Shown: in pieces, positions 31,754 through 41,877 of the stretch
How the letters are laid out: every line of letters begins with the position of its first letter
Position numbering within the stretch: the first letter of the stretch is position 1
Assembly: GCA_951799405.1 (NCBI GenBank)
Contig: OX637337.1
Location: forward strand, 16,180,347 to 16,244,346
Reading direction: 5' to 3'
From: Agapetus fuscipes
Lineage: Eukaryota; Arthropoda; Insecta; Trichoptera; Glossosomatidae
DNA length: 64,000 nucleotides
Position numbers and translations under genes: made by a program
The notes under the pieces: model-generated
Seen by the model: the letters and a program-made list of their open reading frames with translations, nothing else
What the model was told of the DNA's origin: nothing
Database searches by the model: none

Positions 31754-32799
31754 TTTCCAAAGTATTAGACCTAGAGATACCAAATTTTGGCTACTTCAAC
31801 TTTTTTGGACATGTATTAAGTATGAATAACACGGCATTACACCAACTTGAAAATTCAAGATGGCTGCCATACAAAAAAAACATAAAATTTCATTTTTCTC
31901 AAAAACGGCTCCAAGAATTTTTTTTAAATTTTCAGGATTCCCACAAATTATTTTTTAACTTAATAAATTAGTTATGGCAACACTCTTGCTAATCTGTGTC
32001 TATGGGCTGCCATATGAAAAAAACAAACAATTGTGATTTCCTTGAAAGTCAAGGGGTTAACAAAAATATAATGTTCTACAATATTATTAACATAAATTTC
32101 TACAAAATGAAAAAAAAAAATTTTTTGAAAAAATTATTATAAAGCTCCGTTTACACGACCTGAAATTTTAAATCGAAAATATTACAAAAACCCATTAAAA
32201 TGCAAGATATTTAAATTTGTTTTAGATTTGATAGAAATAACAAGTTTATGACTTTAATTCATGATCAAAGATTTTTTACTTTTTGGAAAATTCAAGATGG
32301 CTTCCGAAGAGCTGAAATTTTTAAATACGATTTTCTCGAAAACGGCTCCAACGATTTTTCTTAATTTTGTTGTGAATCCATTTATAAACTAGTGCTATCT
32401 AATAATTATAACCATTTCTTCATCATAATCTCGGTTTAGGGAGTTGCCATATAAAACAAAAAAATAATGGAAAAATTCTCGGCAGTTAGAGGGTTAATAA
32501 AAAAATAATGTACTGCAAATGTAAAACAATAATGATAACTTATATATTCCCATCATTATTTTTTCCAAAAAGTGAATCAAAAGTATAGCCACCATAGAAA
32601 GTGAAAAAAAACCATACAAAATGTTTTCGTAATTTTCTTGGTAGTGAAAGGGTTAAAATTAGAAAAAAGGTTGTGATTCTTAAAATTTTATAAATACCAA
32701 TAAAAATCAGTCGTTACTTTTTCAAAGTATTACTAAAAAGTTTACCCCATTACATAGTCCTATAGTTTGCATACAGAAGGGTTCAATGACCATCTATAA

Positions 32800-33020
32800 C
32801 AGGGGTACCCATACTTTTTCTTGAGGAGATCGACTTAGCAAGAATTTATGAATAGGAGATCGACATTTTCACTGTTTAGCCCATGGGTGTCAAACTCAAT
32901 CGTGGCGGGCCAAAAAAAGGGACGACGGGGGGGGAGGGGGGGGGTAGTCACGCAATTTTCAAAAATTGCCGGGAACCGCTGTCGACCGGTCGATCGCGAT
33001 CGACCGTTTGGGCACCTCTG
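32800..33020. mobile_element. hAT-type MITE, 221 bp
   Basis: Ends CAGGGGTACCCATAC and GTTTGGGCACCTCTG are inverted repeats (CAGRGGTRCCCA). An 8-bp TSD ATCTATAA (32792-32799, 33021-33028) occurs once in copy 2 at 41660-41667, which proves the insertion. Body has a G-run and GATCGCGATCGACC palindromes. No transposase. 8-bp duplications and CAGxGGT termini define hAT. Confidence 0.9.
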
Positions 33021-33237
33021 ATCTATAATAATCTAGAATCTAAGTTGCAATGAAATATAAACATTCAAAACTCATGTCAAATGCATGCCCACAAACAGGC
33101 ACGTGTAAGTTCGCGCTTACGAATGCTGAATATGTACTGACAAATTAAAACCAAATCTCAAATGAACATAAAACCTGCAACTCTTGCCGACCTTCCTTGA
33201 AACAGGGGTGACATTGACACAGTGAATTATTTTTTAC
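33021..33237 (-). repeat. LINE-1 3' end, split by LINE-2
   Basis: From TAATCTAGAATCTAAGTTGC to GTGAATTATTTTTTACACTT. The remaining TCAGCTTCATACCAACC...AAGTCAAGG lies beyond the LINE-2 fragment at 33932-33966. Confidence 0.82.
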
Positions 33238-33931
33238 ACTTTGGGAGGACTGAGCAATGGGAGGAAATTGAGATAAGACTGAATGAAACAAGAGTGGAGA
33301 TTGTGAAAGAATTTGATTATCTGCGAAGCAAGTTTGAGTCGAATGCGAAATTGACGAAAGAATTGGAAAAGCGCGCTAGTAGAGGAAGAAGTGTAATGGG
33401 AACGATTGGAATAATGGCAAGAAATAGGAAACTTATGAAGAATATGAGATCGGCGGTATACGATGGCATATTGGTTCTGACATTGATGTATGGAAGTGAG
33501 GCGTGGACAGTTAATGAATGTGACCTGAGTAAAGTATGTACGGTTGAAATGGCTTACCTGAGAGCAATGGCTGGAAGGACACTGAGTGATATAGTACGTA
33601 ATGATTGGGTGATGAATGAGTGTGGTATAAAAAAGAATATGAGAATGAAAGTACAAAAAATGGATGATTAACAACTAACGAAGAAAGTGTACAAAGGAAA
33701 TGTCAGAGAAAAATGCGGCAGGGGAAGGCCGAGGAAAGAATGGTTGGACCAAATAGGTGAGATTGCGAAAGAATGGAACTTGCAGAGTGAGAAGAAGAGA
33801 AGAGAATATGAAAAGGGTGATGAATATTGAGGAAATGAAAGTGGTTTGTTAGGACAGAAAAAAGTGGAGGCGCATCTGCGGAGGTACCAGCCACCCCTTG
33901 TGGAACAGCGGCAGGATACAGTACATCACAG
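33238..33931 (+). pseudogene. LINE-2, 5'-truncated RT C-terminus and tail
   Basis: Reads EFDYLRSKFESNAKLTKELE, LTLMYGSEAWTVNE, a CGIKKNMRMK stretch and then frameshifts. It is related to but distinct from LINE-1 (DYLRSKFE versus VYLGSKFE). The 3' UTR runs GCGGAGGTACCAGCCACCCC to an ACAGT-type end TACAGTACATCACAGTACAG. RT catalytic motifs are upstream of the truncation. Nested inside a reverse LINE-1 tail. Confidence 0.85.
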
Positions 33932-33967
33932 TACAGAGGTCAGCTTCATACCAACCTATAAGTCAAG

Positions 33968-34062
33968 GTTCTTTCTTGTGTAATTGGCGCTTTTTCCGAG
34001 AAGACCAACTTCGCAGAAGGCTCTTGAAGTGTGATTCACACAAAACGGCGCTCACCAAATAA
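33968..34062 (+). repeat. SINE-2 3' segment
   Basis: CTTGTGTAATTGGCGCTTTT, GCAGAAGGCTCTTGAAGTG, GATTCACACAAAACGGCGCT. Present at the same place in block copy 2 (42596-42690). Confidence 0.7.
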
Positions 34063-34127
34063 ATCATCCAAATACTTTTTATTCACTTAAGAATTTATAA
34101 GGATATTCCCATAAAGTCTTCTGTAAG

Positions 34128-35387
34128 GTGATTATAAAAAATGTGATTCTGACTACTAGCAAAAGGGTTTCCGATATACAGTCCGGCTTTATGGCCGGTA
34201 GAGGCTGTGTTGATCAGATTTTCACTCTACGACAACTTGTTGAAAAACAATTGTCGGTGGGGGAGAAACTATTCACGGCCTTTGTGGATCTGGAAAAGGC
34301 TTTTGACTCAGTGGACAGAGGTATGTTGTGGGATATTTTGAAAGCATACGGAGTGAATGGAGCTCTACTCAATGCTATGCATGCGAACTATGAGAATAGT
34401 ATGGCCTGCATTCGTATTGATGGTGAGTATAGTGAATGGTTTGAAGTTTTTAAGGGTGTAAGGCAAGGATGTGTGATGAGCCCATGGCTATTTAACATAG
34501 TCATGGACAAGTGTGTTCGAGATGCTAGACTTGATGATTGTGGATTAATGATAAGAGAGAGCAAAGTAAGCGTTCTACTGTATGCGGATGATGCAGTCCT
34601 TGTATCTGATTCAGAAGTGGAATTGCAAATGATGCTCTCTAGATTGAACGAAGCTTTGAAAGGTAATAATTTGAAGTTGAATGCAATAAAGACGAAAGTT
34701 TTGATTTTTGAAAGAGATGATGAAAATATGAATTATGAATTTAAAATTAATGTTGATGTTGTAAATGAGTTTGTATATTTGGGAAGTAAGTTTGAAAAAG
34801 ATGGAAGAATGGCCGGTGAATTTGAAAGAAGAATAATGAAAGGCAGGTGTGTACTGGGTGCGACCGCTTGCATCGCCAGGAACCAAAATCTCTCAAAAAA
34901 TGTTAGATTGGCGGTGCACGGTGGTATACTAGTGCCAACCTTGATGTATGGAAGTGAAGCCTGGACGGTGAGTGAAAGGGAAATTAGTAAAGTCCATACA
35001 GTAGAAATGGACTATCTAAGAAGTATGATTGGGAAAAAACGAAGTGACAGGGTGAGGAATGATTTTGTAAGAGAAGAATGTGGTGTAAGGGAAAGTGTGA
35101 AAGTGAAGATTAAAAGAAGTATGTTAAGATGGTTCGGGCATTTGGAGAGAATGAGTGATGAAAGATTGACGAAGAAAGTATATGTTGCTAGAATAGATGG
35201 ATGTCGTGGTAGAGGAAGACCGAGAAAAGTATGGAAGGATCAAATCTCTGAAATAGCGAATGAATGGGATATCCAGAGTCATAATAAAAGGAGGACTTGT
35301 ATGAAAAAGGTTATGACTCTGGATGAAATGAAAGAAGTATGCAAGGACAGGAAGAAGTGGCGGCTAATCTGCAATGTTGATTTCTAA
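34128..35387 (+). CDS. LINE-1 reverse transcriptase, 5'-partial
   Basis: 419 open codons; the first codon is not a true start because the element is truncated. It opens in the RT core with GFMAGRGCVDQIFTLRQLVE. Motif A FVDLEKAFDSVDR has its aspartate near residue 54, motif B is GVRQGCVMSPWLFN, and motif C LLYADDAVLV has DD at residues 154-155, so all palm catalytic residues are present. Then FVYLGSKFE, LMYGSEAWTVSE, WFGHLERM, RGRGRPRKVW and a C-terminal KDRKKWRLICN. The enzyme copies the element's RNA at a nicked target. The RTE-like clade is inferred from the GRGxxDQIF opening and the C-terminal layout. The frame is intact but cannot act alone without endonuclease. Family members lend the 3' end to the many short copies here. 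Confidence 0.88.
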   Translation: MIIKNVILTTSKRVSDIQSGFMAGRGCVDQIFTLRQLVEKQLSVGEKLFTAFVDLEKAFDSVDRGMLWDILKAYGVNGALLNAMHANYENSMACIRIDGEYSEWFEVFKGVRQGCVMSPWLFNIVMDKCVRDARLDDCGLMIRESKVSVLLYADDAVLVSDSEVELQMMLSRLNEALKGNNLKLNAIKTKVLIFERDDENMNYEFKINVDVVNEFVYLGSKFEKDGRMAGEFERRIMKGRCVLGATACIARNQNLSKNVRLAVHGGILVPTLMYGSEAWTVSEREISKVHTVEMDYLRSMIGKKRSDRVRNDFVREECGVRESVKVKIKRSMLRWFGHLERMSDERLTKKVYVARIDGCRGRGRPRKVWKDQISEIANEWDIQSHNKRRTCMKKVMTLDEMKEVCKDRKKWRLICNVDF

Positions 35388-35504
35388 TGTTGGTGTATTC
35401 ATTTGCTACATTTTTTGCATAGGAAATTTTTGACTTTTTTTGTATAGATTTCTTTGTAAGGTTTTGTTCTTTTTTATATTTAAATGTCATTTATTATTCA
35501 TATT

Positions 35505-35757
35505 CCTTGACTTATAGGTTGGTATGAGGCTGACCACCCATACTGTAAAAAATGGTTCACTTTGCCAATGTCACCCCTGTTTCAGGGAAGGTCGGCAAAA
35601 GTTGTGGGGCTTATGTTCATTTGAGGTTTGGATTTTATTTGTAAGTACACATTCAGCATTTGTAAGCGCGAACTACACTTGTTGGTTTGTGGGCATACAT
35701 CTGAGAGCTTTAAATGTATATATATCCTTGCAACTTAGATTATAGATTATAGATTAT
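35505..35757 (+). repeat. LINE-1 3' end, reference copy attached to ORF
   Basis: CCTTGACTTATAGGTTGG start, GTTCACTTTGCCAATGTCAC, GGGAAGGTCGGCAAAAGTT, GCAACTTAGATTATAGATTA end. It lies about 120 bp beyond the RT stop codon. Confidence 0.92.
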
Positions 35758-35955
35758 AGTACGAGTATGCAGGTACACACCGCGATGAAATAAAATTATA
35801 TTTTTATATTTTTATCGATATATTATATTTTTATTGAAACTGCATAAGCTGGTAGATGATTATAGCTTTGCAAACGTCATACAGTGGGTTAATTTTTGCA
35901 AGAAAGTCGAGTGCAGATTCTGTGCAATTTATTTTGTATTGATTATAAATGTAGA

Positions 35956-35984
35956 ACGCTTTCGATCCTCAGATCATCATCAGG
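35956..35984 (-). other. Hammerhead-ribozyme-like core, best match
   Basis: Minus strand: CTGATGA (exact canonical box), T, GATC-TGAG-GATC stem-loop, GAAAGCG. It starts right where the duplicated block ends. Confidence 0.45.
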
Positions 35985-36368
35985 TTAACGAAACGCAGAC
36001 TTTTTCATCACACCATTATAAATGTTTTTATTCATTCTCCTCAAAAATCTCTATATAACCAGTTTTAAACGAAGAGAATACACTTTAATACCATTTCGAT
36101 ACTGAAGATTACTGTAAAGCCTTGTTTATTTTCTTCTTTTTTTCACAGCAACGGGTGGATGTTGTTGCTGGTCTACCCCAGAGACGCTCAAGGAAAAGCG
36201 GCAACTGTCGCTAAATAAAACGTTTCCTAAAATGTATCGGAATTTTCACCCAGGATGCTTCACAATCCTTTAAATGAATTCCTAGAATGCAGTCGGAAAT
36301 TTTTCTAAAACATTTTTGTCGGAGAGTTGAATTTAGTATAGATGGTAAGGAATTTTCGCACAGAATAT
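35985..36368. other. No feature recognised
   Basis: Spacer without frames or repeat matches. Confidence 0.45.
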
Positions 36369-36885
36369 ATATCAGCATTTAAGATTCACATTAAATACAT
36401 GCCCACTAGCAGTCAAATATAAATATATAGATATGTTAATGTGTGAATCACACATTAAGAGCCCTCGGCGAACATGGTTGTCCCTATAGAAAGCGCCAAT
36501 TACACACGCAAGACCCACTTACTGCGTGATGGACCTTCAGTGACTGGTTTTAGGTAAAGGAATATGAATTTTGGAACTCAGCGCAGAGCATACTCGTATT
36601 TTGAAAATAAAATTATATTTTTTATGCTCCGCCAGGTATTGAACTCACGATCTTCGGATTACGAGTGAGAATTAACTACAAAACTACAGACCGGTCGTAC
36701 CTGTAAGTTCGCTCTTGCACATGCTGCATTGCACTTGCAGAATAAAAATCTTTCTCATTGCATTCGTCTACAGGAGTTCATTTTTAAAAAGTGCACAAGT
36801 GATTTTTACCGGTTTTCTATAAAACAAGAGTGGCATTGAAAATGGAAAATCTTATATCAAATTATAAGTCAAGGCACAACATGCG
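36369..36885 (-). repeat. LINE-1 3' end, split by SINE-2
   Basis: CAGCATTTAAGATTCACATT...TGCCCACTAGCAG at 36369-36420 resumes as TACCTGTAAGTTCGCTCTTG at about 36706 after a SINE-2 insertion, and continues to TATAAGTCAAGGC. Confidence 0.75.
36440..36702 (-). mobile_element. tRNA-derived SINE-2, full copy
   Basis: Minus strand: head GACCGGTCTGTAGTTTTGTA (A-box region), CGTGAGTTCAATACC (B box, weak), body with ATGCTCTGCGCTGAGTTCC and CCAGTCACTGAAGGTCC, and 3' tail GCGCTTTCTATAGGGAC, GAGGGCTCTTAATGTGTG. Reference copy for the family. Confidence 0.78.
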
Positions 36886-37469
36886 TTCGTAGAAATTCAC
36901 TATCTTGCTCTATGCATTCTTTATTTTCCCTTCCTTCCTCTTTCCTTCCTTTACCACTTTAAGTGCGGCTTATGGATACACTAAGGGGGGGAAAACGTTT
37001 GTTTTTATGAGACCGGCGCCATTATCGGAGCCCTAAAAACAAGGAATAAGTGCCACATTTTGAAGGCGATTATTTTTTTATATATTTCAACATTTCGATC
37101 ATTGCTGTACAATTTTTAATGTAACTATGTATATCTTGCAGTTAAAAACTCCCCCATACGTTTTCGGTGAAAACGTATATGTTTGGTATGTCATAAAGCA
37201 TTAAAATTAGGGAATGAAATCATAATGAAATTTCAGTGAAATCTTGAAAGCACATATTAAGTATTTCGAATACAAAACTTGAAAAATGAAAACAAAACGA
37301 TACACAAAATTATACTTCATGTTGTCGCTACCTAACCTAAAATTGTTTTGAAAAAAAAAACAATAAAAGACAAAGCGTTTATGCATATACGCAACTCAAA
37401 AAAAACAACTAAGCTGAATTATTAGTGCATCTTTCAAACGCGTTTACAAGTGGTGAGTGGAACTTTAAT
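36886..37469. other. No feature recognised
   Basis: AT-rich. TTCCTTCCTTTACC near 36940 resembles flanking words at 24850. No frames. Confidence 0.4.
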
Positions 37470-37690
37470 ATTTTCACAGGTAAAGGTGCTGGCCTTACGT
37501 TAACCGCTTCACTGAAAAGTAAGAGTGTCCCTGCTCCGACATAGAGGCAGGTTCTGATTTCTTGTGAATGGAGAGTAAAGCTAGTCAGTATTTTGTATTA
37601 AAATTAACACCGAAACGGGATATTATTTCTATAACCTTTGCCCTCTGACATGAAAAGCAACGACTCTTCCAACTGAACTATCGATAAAAA
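37470..37690 (-). mobile_element. tRNA-derived SINE-1, diverged
   Basis: GGTGCTGGCCTTACGTTAAC, CACCGAAACGGGATATTAT and CCAACTGAACTATCGATAA, in reverse order as expected. The B box is decayed. Confidence 0.7.
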
Positions 37691-38334
37691 CTCTCGGACC
37701 GGATATCGGCTCATTGTTCTCAGCGAGAGTATTAAGTTTCCTAAGATTTCAGATAACTACTTTTCACTGTACAAACTGTACGATTTTTACGTTTTAGGCC
37801 ACCAAAGAAAAAAACGTTTCCTTCTTAAGTGCATTGGGCCCCCTTTGCTACCCTATCGGGCCCACTTAGCTCCCCTAAAAGCCTCCCTGAGTGTAAAAAT
37901 AAAAAGCACAAATCCATCACGGGCTATCACCGCTCTAATATTCATAAGTTTGTGGTCTACAGCTCTCGGGAGTTGTTTTTTTAAGGCTTTGTTTTTTCCG
38001 GAAGAGGTTGAGCGAAGCAGGAAGAGGGAGGTACCTCAAATGCTCTTTCTTCTTTCTCTTTCTAAAACCCAAGATTTGTTGTATTTGGATGCAAGAATTT
38101 TTCAAACTGAGCTATCGACCGGATCCTCTTTAGTGTTGTTTCTCTTCTTCTGTCAGAATACTAAGATTGGTTTGCAGCACCTTCTCGATCTGTGGCAAAT
38201 TTTTGAGCTCCTCGTAAGAGGAACAGCACATATTTGTAAATTTATCATGTGAGAACTCTCAGCGTGGTCGTCCTCGGTTTGTCCCCTCGATCATCACCTT
38301 AATTATAGTTTGCAATAAGCCTTCCTGGCGTATT
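37691..38334. other. Unassigned; SINE-1 head remnant
   Basis: AAACTGAGCTATCGACCGGA at about 38103 is a reversed SINE-1 head. A 135-codon frame across this interval (37845-38252) reads through it and has no domain, so it is not called as a gene. Confidence 0.45.
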
Positions 38335-38490
38335 GCGTATTATATTCATCTTGCACGCCTTTTGAAACAAGTTTTGAGAAGGTGCCTTCCTCCTCCGATT
38401 CTATGCAGAACTTCTTCATTCTTTATGTGGTTCCTCCAGGACAACATATCGAAGGCCTCCAGTCTCTTTTTGTCTCCTTTTTCATGAATC
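38335..38490 (-). pseudogene. LINE ORF C-terminal fragment
   Basis: Minus frame: KRLEAFDMLSWRNHIKNEEV then LHRIGGGRHLLKTCFKRRAR. The RLExFxMxxWRxxxxxxxxNEEVLxRIGexRxLLKT pattern is a common LINE post-RT signature. Different family from LINE-1 and LINE-2. Confidence 0.7.
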
Positions 38491-38659
38491 CGATGTTTTT
38501 AATGAAATCCGCCAATTTTATCGACCCTTGAAATAATGAGTGTAAATATACTTCTGTTTTGAATACATTCTTGTTGATTTTTCACTTATTTTATACATTC
38601 AAAATGTTATTCATAATTTTATAAATGAATATGATGTTTTTAAACCCAACAAAGCCCTT

Positions 38660-38745
38660 ATGTGATTTTTTGCCCACTCAGGATTCGAAACCAATATCTT
38701 CCGTTTACTGGTCCATAGCGTTAATCGCTTGACTACAGACCAGTC
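38660..38745 (-). repeat. tRNA-like SINE head remnant
   Basis: AGGATTCGAAACCAATATC (reverse B box) then GCGTTAATCGCTTGACTACA and GACCAGTC, as in the SINE-2 head. Confidence 0.5.
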
Positions 38746-39417
38746 AAAAATCTATTCATTTGAAGTTGTCCAAGTTTGGCAATGCATTTTTATGGCATCA
38801 GACAATTCTTCATTCAGCTCCACCCTCATTTCCATCGGCATCCATCTTCCATCGCCTCCTGTTTTATCGCCTCTTGGCGCCAAGAATCCAAGTATAAGAC
38901 TTTACATAAAATATCTCAACTATAGAAAAAGCATTATTCGAAACTAAAACGTTCACTAGGTTCACTGTATTAGTTTCCATAGATTATTTTGTATATTAAG
39001 TTGTATACATGGGTGTATTCGTCTTCCCCATTCTGCTCTTTCGGAAACTGGGGTTGGTCTTGACATTCAAAGGATATTAAATGCGTTATGGGTTTACCGA
39101 ACCGGCAGTAAAAATGTGTGCCAAAATGTGTTTATTGCTTTTATGAAATTATTCGCGAGTTTTGTTTTTTTTGCTGAATATTTTGTAGACGAAATTATTA
39201 TTTTTGTTTCCATAAAACTGTCTTGAAATGGGTTCAAGCAAGTGTAAGAGCAGTTGGGAAGAAAATGTGATGTCATTGAGCTGGGTTGCTAGAGAAAAGG
39301 CAAACAAAGAGTATGTTATTGGTTGCTAAGGACTATAGTCCCATATAAGTGCGAAGTAAATTAAATTTGTGCGAGTCCATCCGTATTTTAAACGTAAGGA
39401 TTTTCAATCTGCGTGCC
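38746..39417. other. No feature recognised
   Basis: 72-codon frame at 38729-38947 starts in the SINE remnant; not a gene. Confidence 0.4.
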
Positions 39418-39700
39418 CTGTCGATAGTTCAGTTGATAGAATTATTGTTTTCCCTGCCAGAGGACTAGGTTTCATTCGTCAAAAAGGTTGTTAGTAATTA
39501 TTTCAAATAAGTTTCATAATTTTTTTAAACCAAAAAAAAAATCCAGCAAGGTTTACTCAGCCTACACAATAAATGAGAACCAACCCCTTTTGCTGAGCTG
39601 GAAAACCTCCATTTCAAGTGACATGATTGACCTTACCTTGAAAATTAATAGGTTCCACTCGCTACATGCAAATTCTTGAGAGACAACGTGGTAATAAATT
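39418..39700 (+). mobile_element. tRNA-derived SINE-1, diverged
   Basis: CTGTCGATAGTTCAGTTGAT (A box), CAAGGTTTACTCAGCCTACA, AATGAGAACCAACCCC and GGAAAACCTCCATTTCAAGT in order. Decayed B box (GGTTTCATTCG). Confidence 0.7.
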
Positions 39701-39769
39701 GCACTCTTTATGTGTAGCTCATACCATTTACAAATAACATTAGTATACCACAAAACGTAAATTTTAACT

Positions 39770-39905
39770 CGTACTTGTATCCAGCCACCATTCCAGTAAG
39801 GGTAGCCATCACCTCTGCAGATGTGTCCGTCCTTGCACAATTATTTCACCTCCTCGACATTCATCACTCTCATCTCTTTTTCTCACTCTGTATGTTCAAG
39901 TCATT
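39770..39905 (-). repeat. LINE-2 3' end fragment
   Basis: GCCACCATTCC, CATCACCTCTGCAGATGTG, CTCGACATTCATCACTCTCA is the reverse of the LINE-2 end (GAGGCGCATCTGCGGAGGTA...). Confidence 0.6.
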
Positions 39906-40416
39906 TTTCAATTTTTCTGAGCGCAATGCTAGAGAGCGTTTATTTAAAAATATATTAAACATGCTCACTCGGTCCACAGGATGTTTAGGGGTCCCATTTT
40001 CCCTTATTACAGCGTATTTCTGTCGCCCCTTACCCCCAACACTTTACGGGTTAATTCCTCGCATGGTTGGACCCACAAATTTACTTTTAGTCGTAGCGTT
40101 CGAGTCTGTATTCGACGCCATTTTCGAAAATTCATTTTTGTTTATTCAAACTTCAGTTCATGCCATTGATGAAATAATCAATATCTTATATTTGTATGAC
40201 TTAGAAATTTGGGACATTCAGATATACGAAAGGTACCGCCGAGGCATGTAAGATGTGGATTAGGAAGATAACCAAAAAGTCATGGTTTGAAAGGAAGTGC
40301 AATAAAATTAAATTTTTAAAAACCCCTAATAAATTGAAAAAAATGTCCATAGATTTTAAAATAAACATTTTAGTTTTAAAATCCGAATGTTTATTTTAAT
40401 AGCTATATTTACATTT
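39906..40416. other. Unassigned
   Basis: A 158-codon frame (39775-40251) begins in the LINE-2 end and shows no recognised domain. A second overlapping frame weakens any gene call. Confidence 0.3.
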
Positions 40417-40555
40417 TTTACTTTCTTGCTATAGCCGAAGGCTATAAAAGAAAGTTATGATTTGGTGTGAAAAAAAAATTTCGAGGTTTTCACGGAAATG
40501 AGTTGTCCTGGTGCAGGACATGCCAAAAAACACTATCTTTCAAAAACGTCCGTCT

Positions 40556-40616
40556 GTATGTATGTATGTATGTATGTATGTATGTATGTATGTATGTATG
40601 TATGTATGTGTGTGTG
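40556..40616. repeat. (ATGT)n microsatellite
   Basis: About 14 GTAT units, then GTGTGTGTG. Expanded relative to block copy 1. Confidence 0.95.
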
Positions 40617-41660
40617 TCACTTTCCAAAGTATAAGACCTAGAGATACCAAATTTTGGCTACATCAACTTTTTTGGACATGTATTAAGTATGAATAACATG
40701 ACATTACACCAACTTGAAAATTCAAGATGGCTGCGATACAAAAAAAACATAAAATTGCACTTTTCTCAAAAACGGCTCCAAGAATTTTTCTTAAATTTTC
40801 AGAATTGCCACTAATTAATTTTCAACTTAATAAATTAGTTATGGCAACACTCTTACTAATCTGTGTCTATGGGCTGCGATATGAAAAAAACAAACGATTG
40901 TGATTTTCTCGAAAGTTAAGGGGTCAACAAAAATATAATGTTCCACAATATTATGGACAACATAAATTTCTACAAATTTACAAAAAAAAATTTTTGAAAA
41001 AATAAATATAAAGCACCGTTTACACGACCTGAAATTTTAAATCGAAAATATTACAAAAACCTATTAAAATGCAAGATATTTAAATTTGTTTTAGATTTGA
41101 TAGAAAGAACAAGCTTATCACTTTAATTCATAATCATTTTTTTTTTACTTTTTTGAAAATTCAAGATGGCTTCCCAAGAGCTGAAAATTTAAAATGCGAT
41201 TTTCTCAAAAACGGCTCCGACGATTTTTCTTAAATTTTTTGTGAATCCATTTATATAATAGTGCTATCTAATAATTATAATCATTTCTTCATCATAATCT
41301 CGGTTTAGGGAGCTGCCATATAAAAGAAAAAAATAATGGAAAAATCCTCGGCAGTTAGAGGGTTAATAAAAAAATAATGTAGCGCAAATGTAAAACAATA
41401 ATAATAACCTATATATTGCCATCATTATTTTTTCCAAAAAATGAATCAAAAGTATAGCCGCCATACAAAGTGAAAATTTTCCATACAAAATGTATTAGCA
41501 ATTTTCTTGGTAGTCAAAGGGTTAAAAATAAATAAAAGGCTGCGATTCTTAAAATTTTATAAAAACCAATAATAATCAATCGTTACTTTTTCAAAATATA
41601 ACTAAAAAGTTTACCCACCATACAAAGTCCTAGTTTGCATACAGAAGGGTTCAATGACCA

Positions 41661-41877
41661 TCTATAATAATCTAAAATATAAGTTGCAATGAAATATAAA
41701 CATTCAAAACTAATATGAAATGCATGCCCACAAACAGGTACGTGTAAGTTCGCGCTTACGAATGCTGAATTTGTACTTACAAATTAAAACCAAATCTCAA
41801 ATGAACATAAAACCTGCAACTCTTGCCGACCTTCCTTGAAACAGGGGTGACATTAACAAAGTGAATTATTTTTTACA
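41661..41877 (-). repeat. LINE-1 3' end, split by LINE-2 (block copy 2)
   Basis: Counterpart of 33021-33237. Continues beyond LINE-2 at 42567-42594 (CAGCTTCATACCAACCTATG). Confidence 0.82.

Larger units (their letters stand above)
34112..35757 (+). mobile_element. LINE-1 (RTE-like), longest copy in window, 5'-truncated
   Basis: Inserted in block copy 1 between TTTATAAGGATATTCCCATA and TACGAGTATGCAGGTACAC; copy 2 has no insert there (near 42740). It contains an uninterrupted RT frame, a 3' UTR of about 120 bp and the tail, ending in repeated GATTATA. The endonuclease domain and RT fingers are missing at the 5' end, typical of truncated target-primed insertion. The tail defines the window's commonest repeat. 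Confidence 0.92.
31579..35935. repeat. 2.5-kb duplicated block, copy 1 (with two later insertions)
   Basis: Begins TTTACTTTCTTGCTATAGCC and ends TGTGCAATTTATT. It parallels 40417-42913 over its whole length: AT-rich non-coding part, LINE-1 end holding a LINE-2 fragment, SINE-2 tail, then CATAAGCTGGTAG...AAAGTCGAGTGCAG. Copy 1 additionally holds a hAT MITE (32800-33020) and a LINE-1 (about 34112-35757); subtracting both gives copy 2's length. No clear TSD at the block edges, so it may be a segmental duplication or an undescribed element. Confidence 0.85.

Noticed and set aside
37845..38252. 135-codon frame as a host gene
   Set aside because: It reads through a SINE-1 head remnant and shows no recognised domain.
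39775..40251. 158-codon frame as a host gene
   Set aside because: Begins inside a reversed LINE-2 end, overlaps another open frame, no domain.
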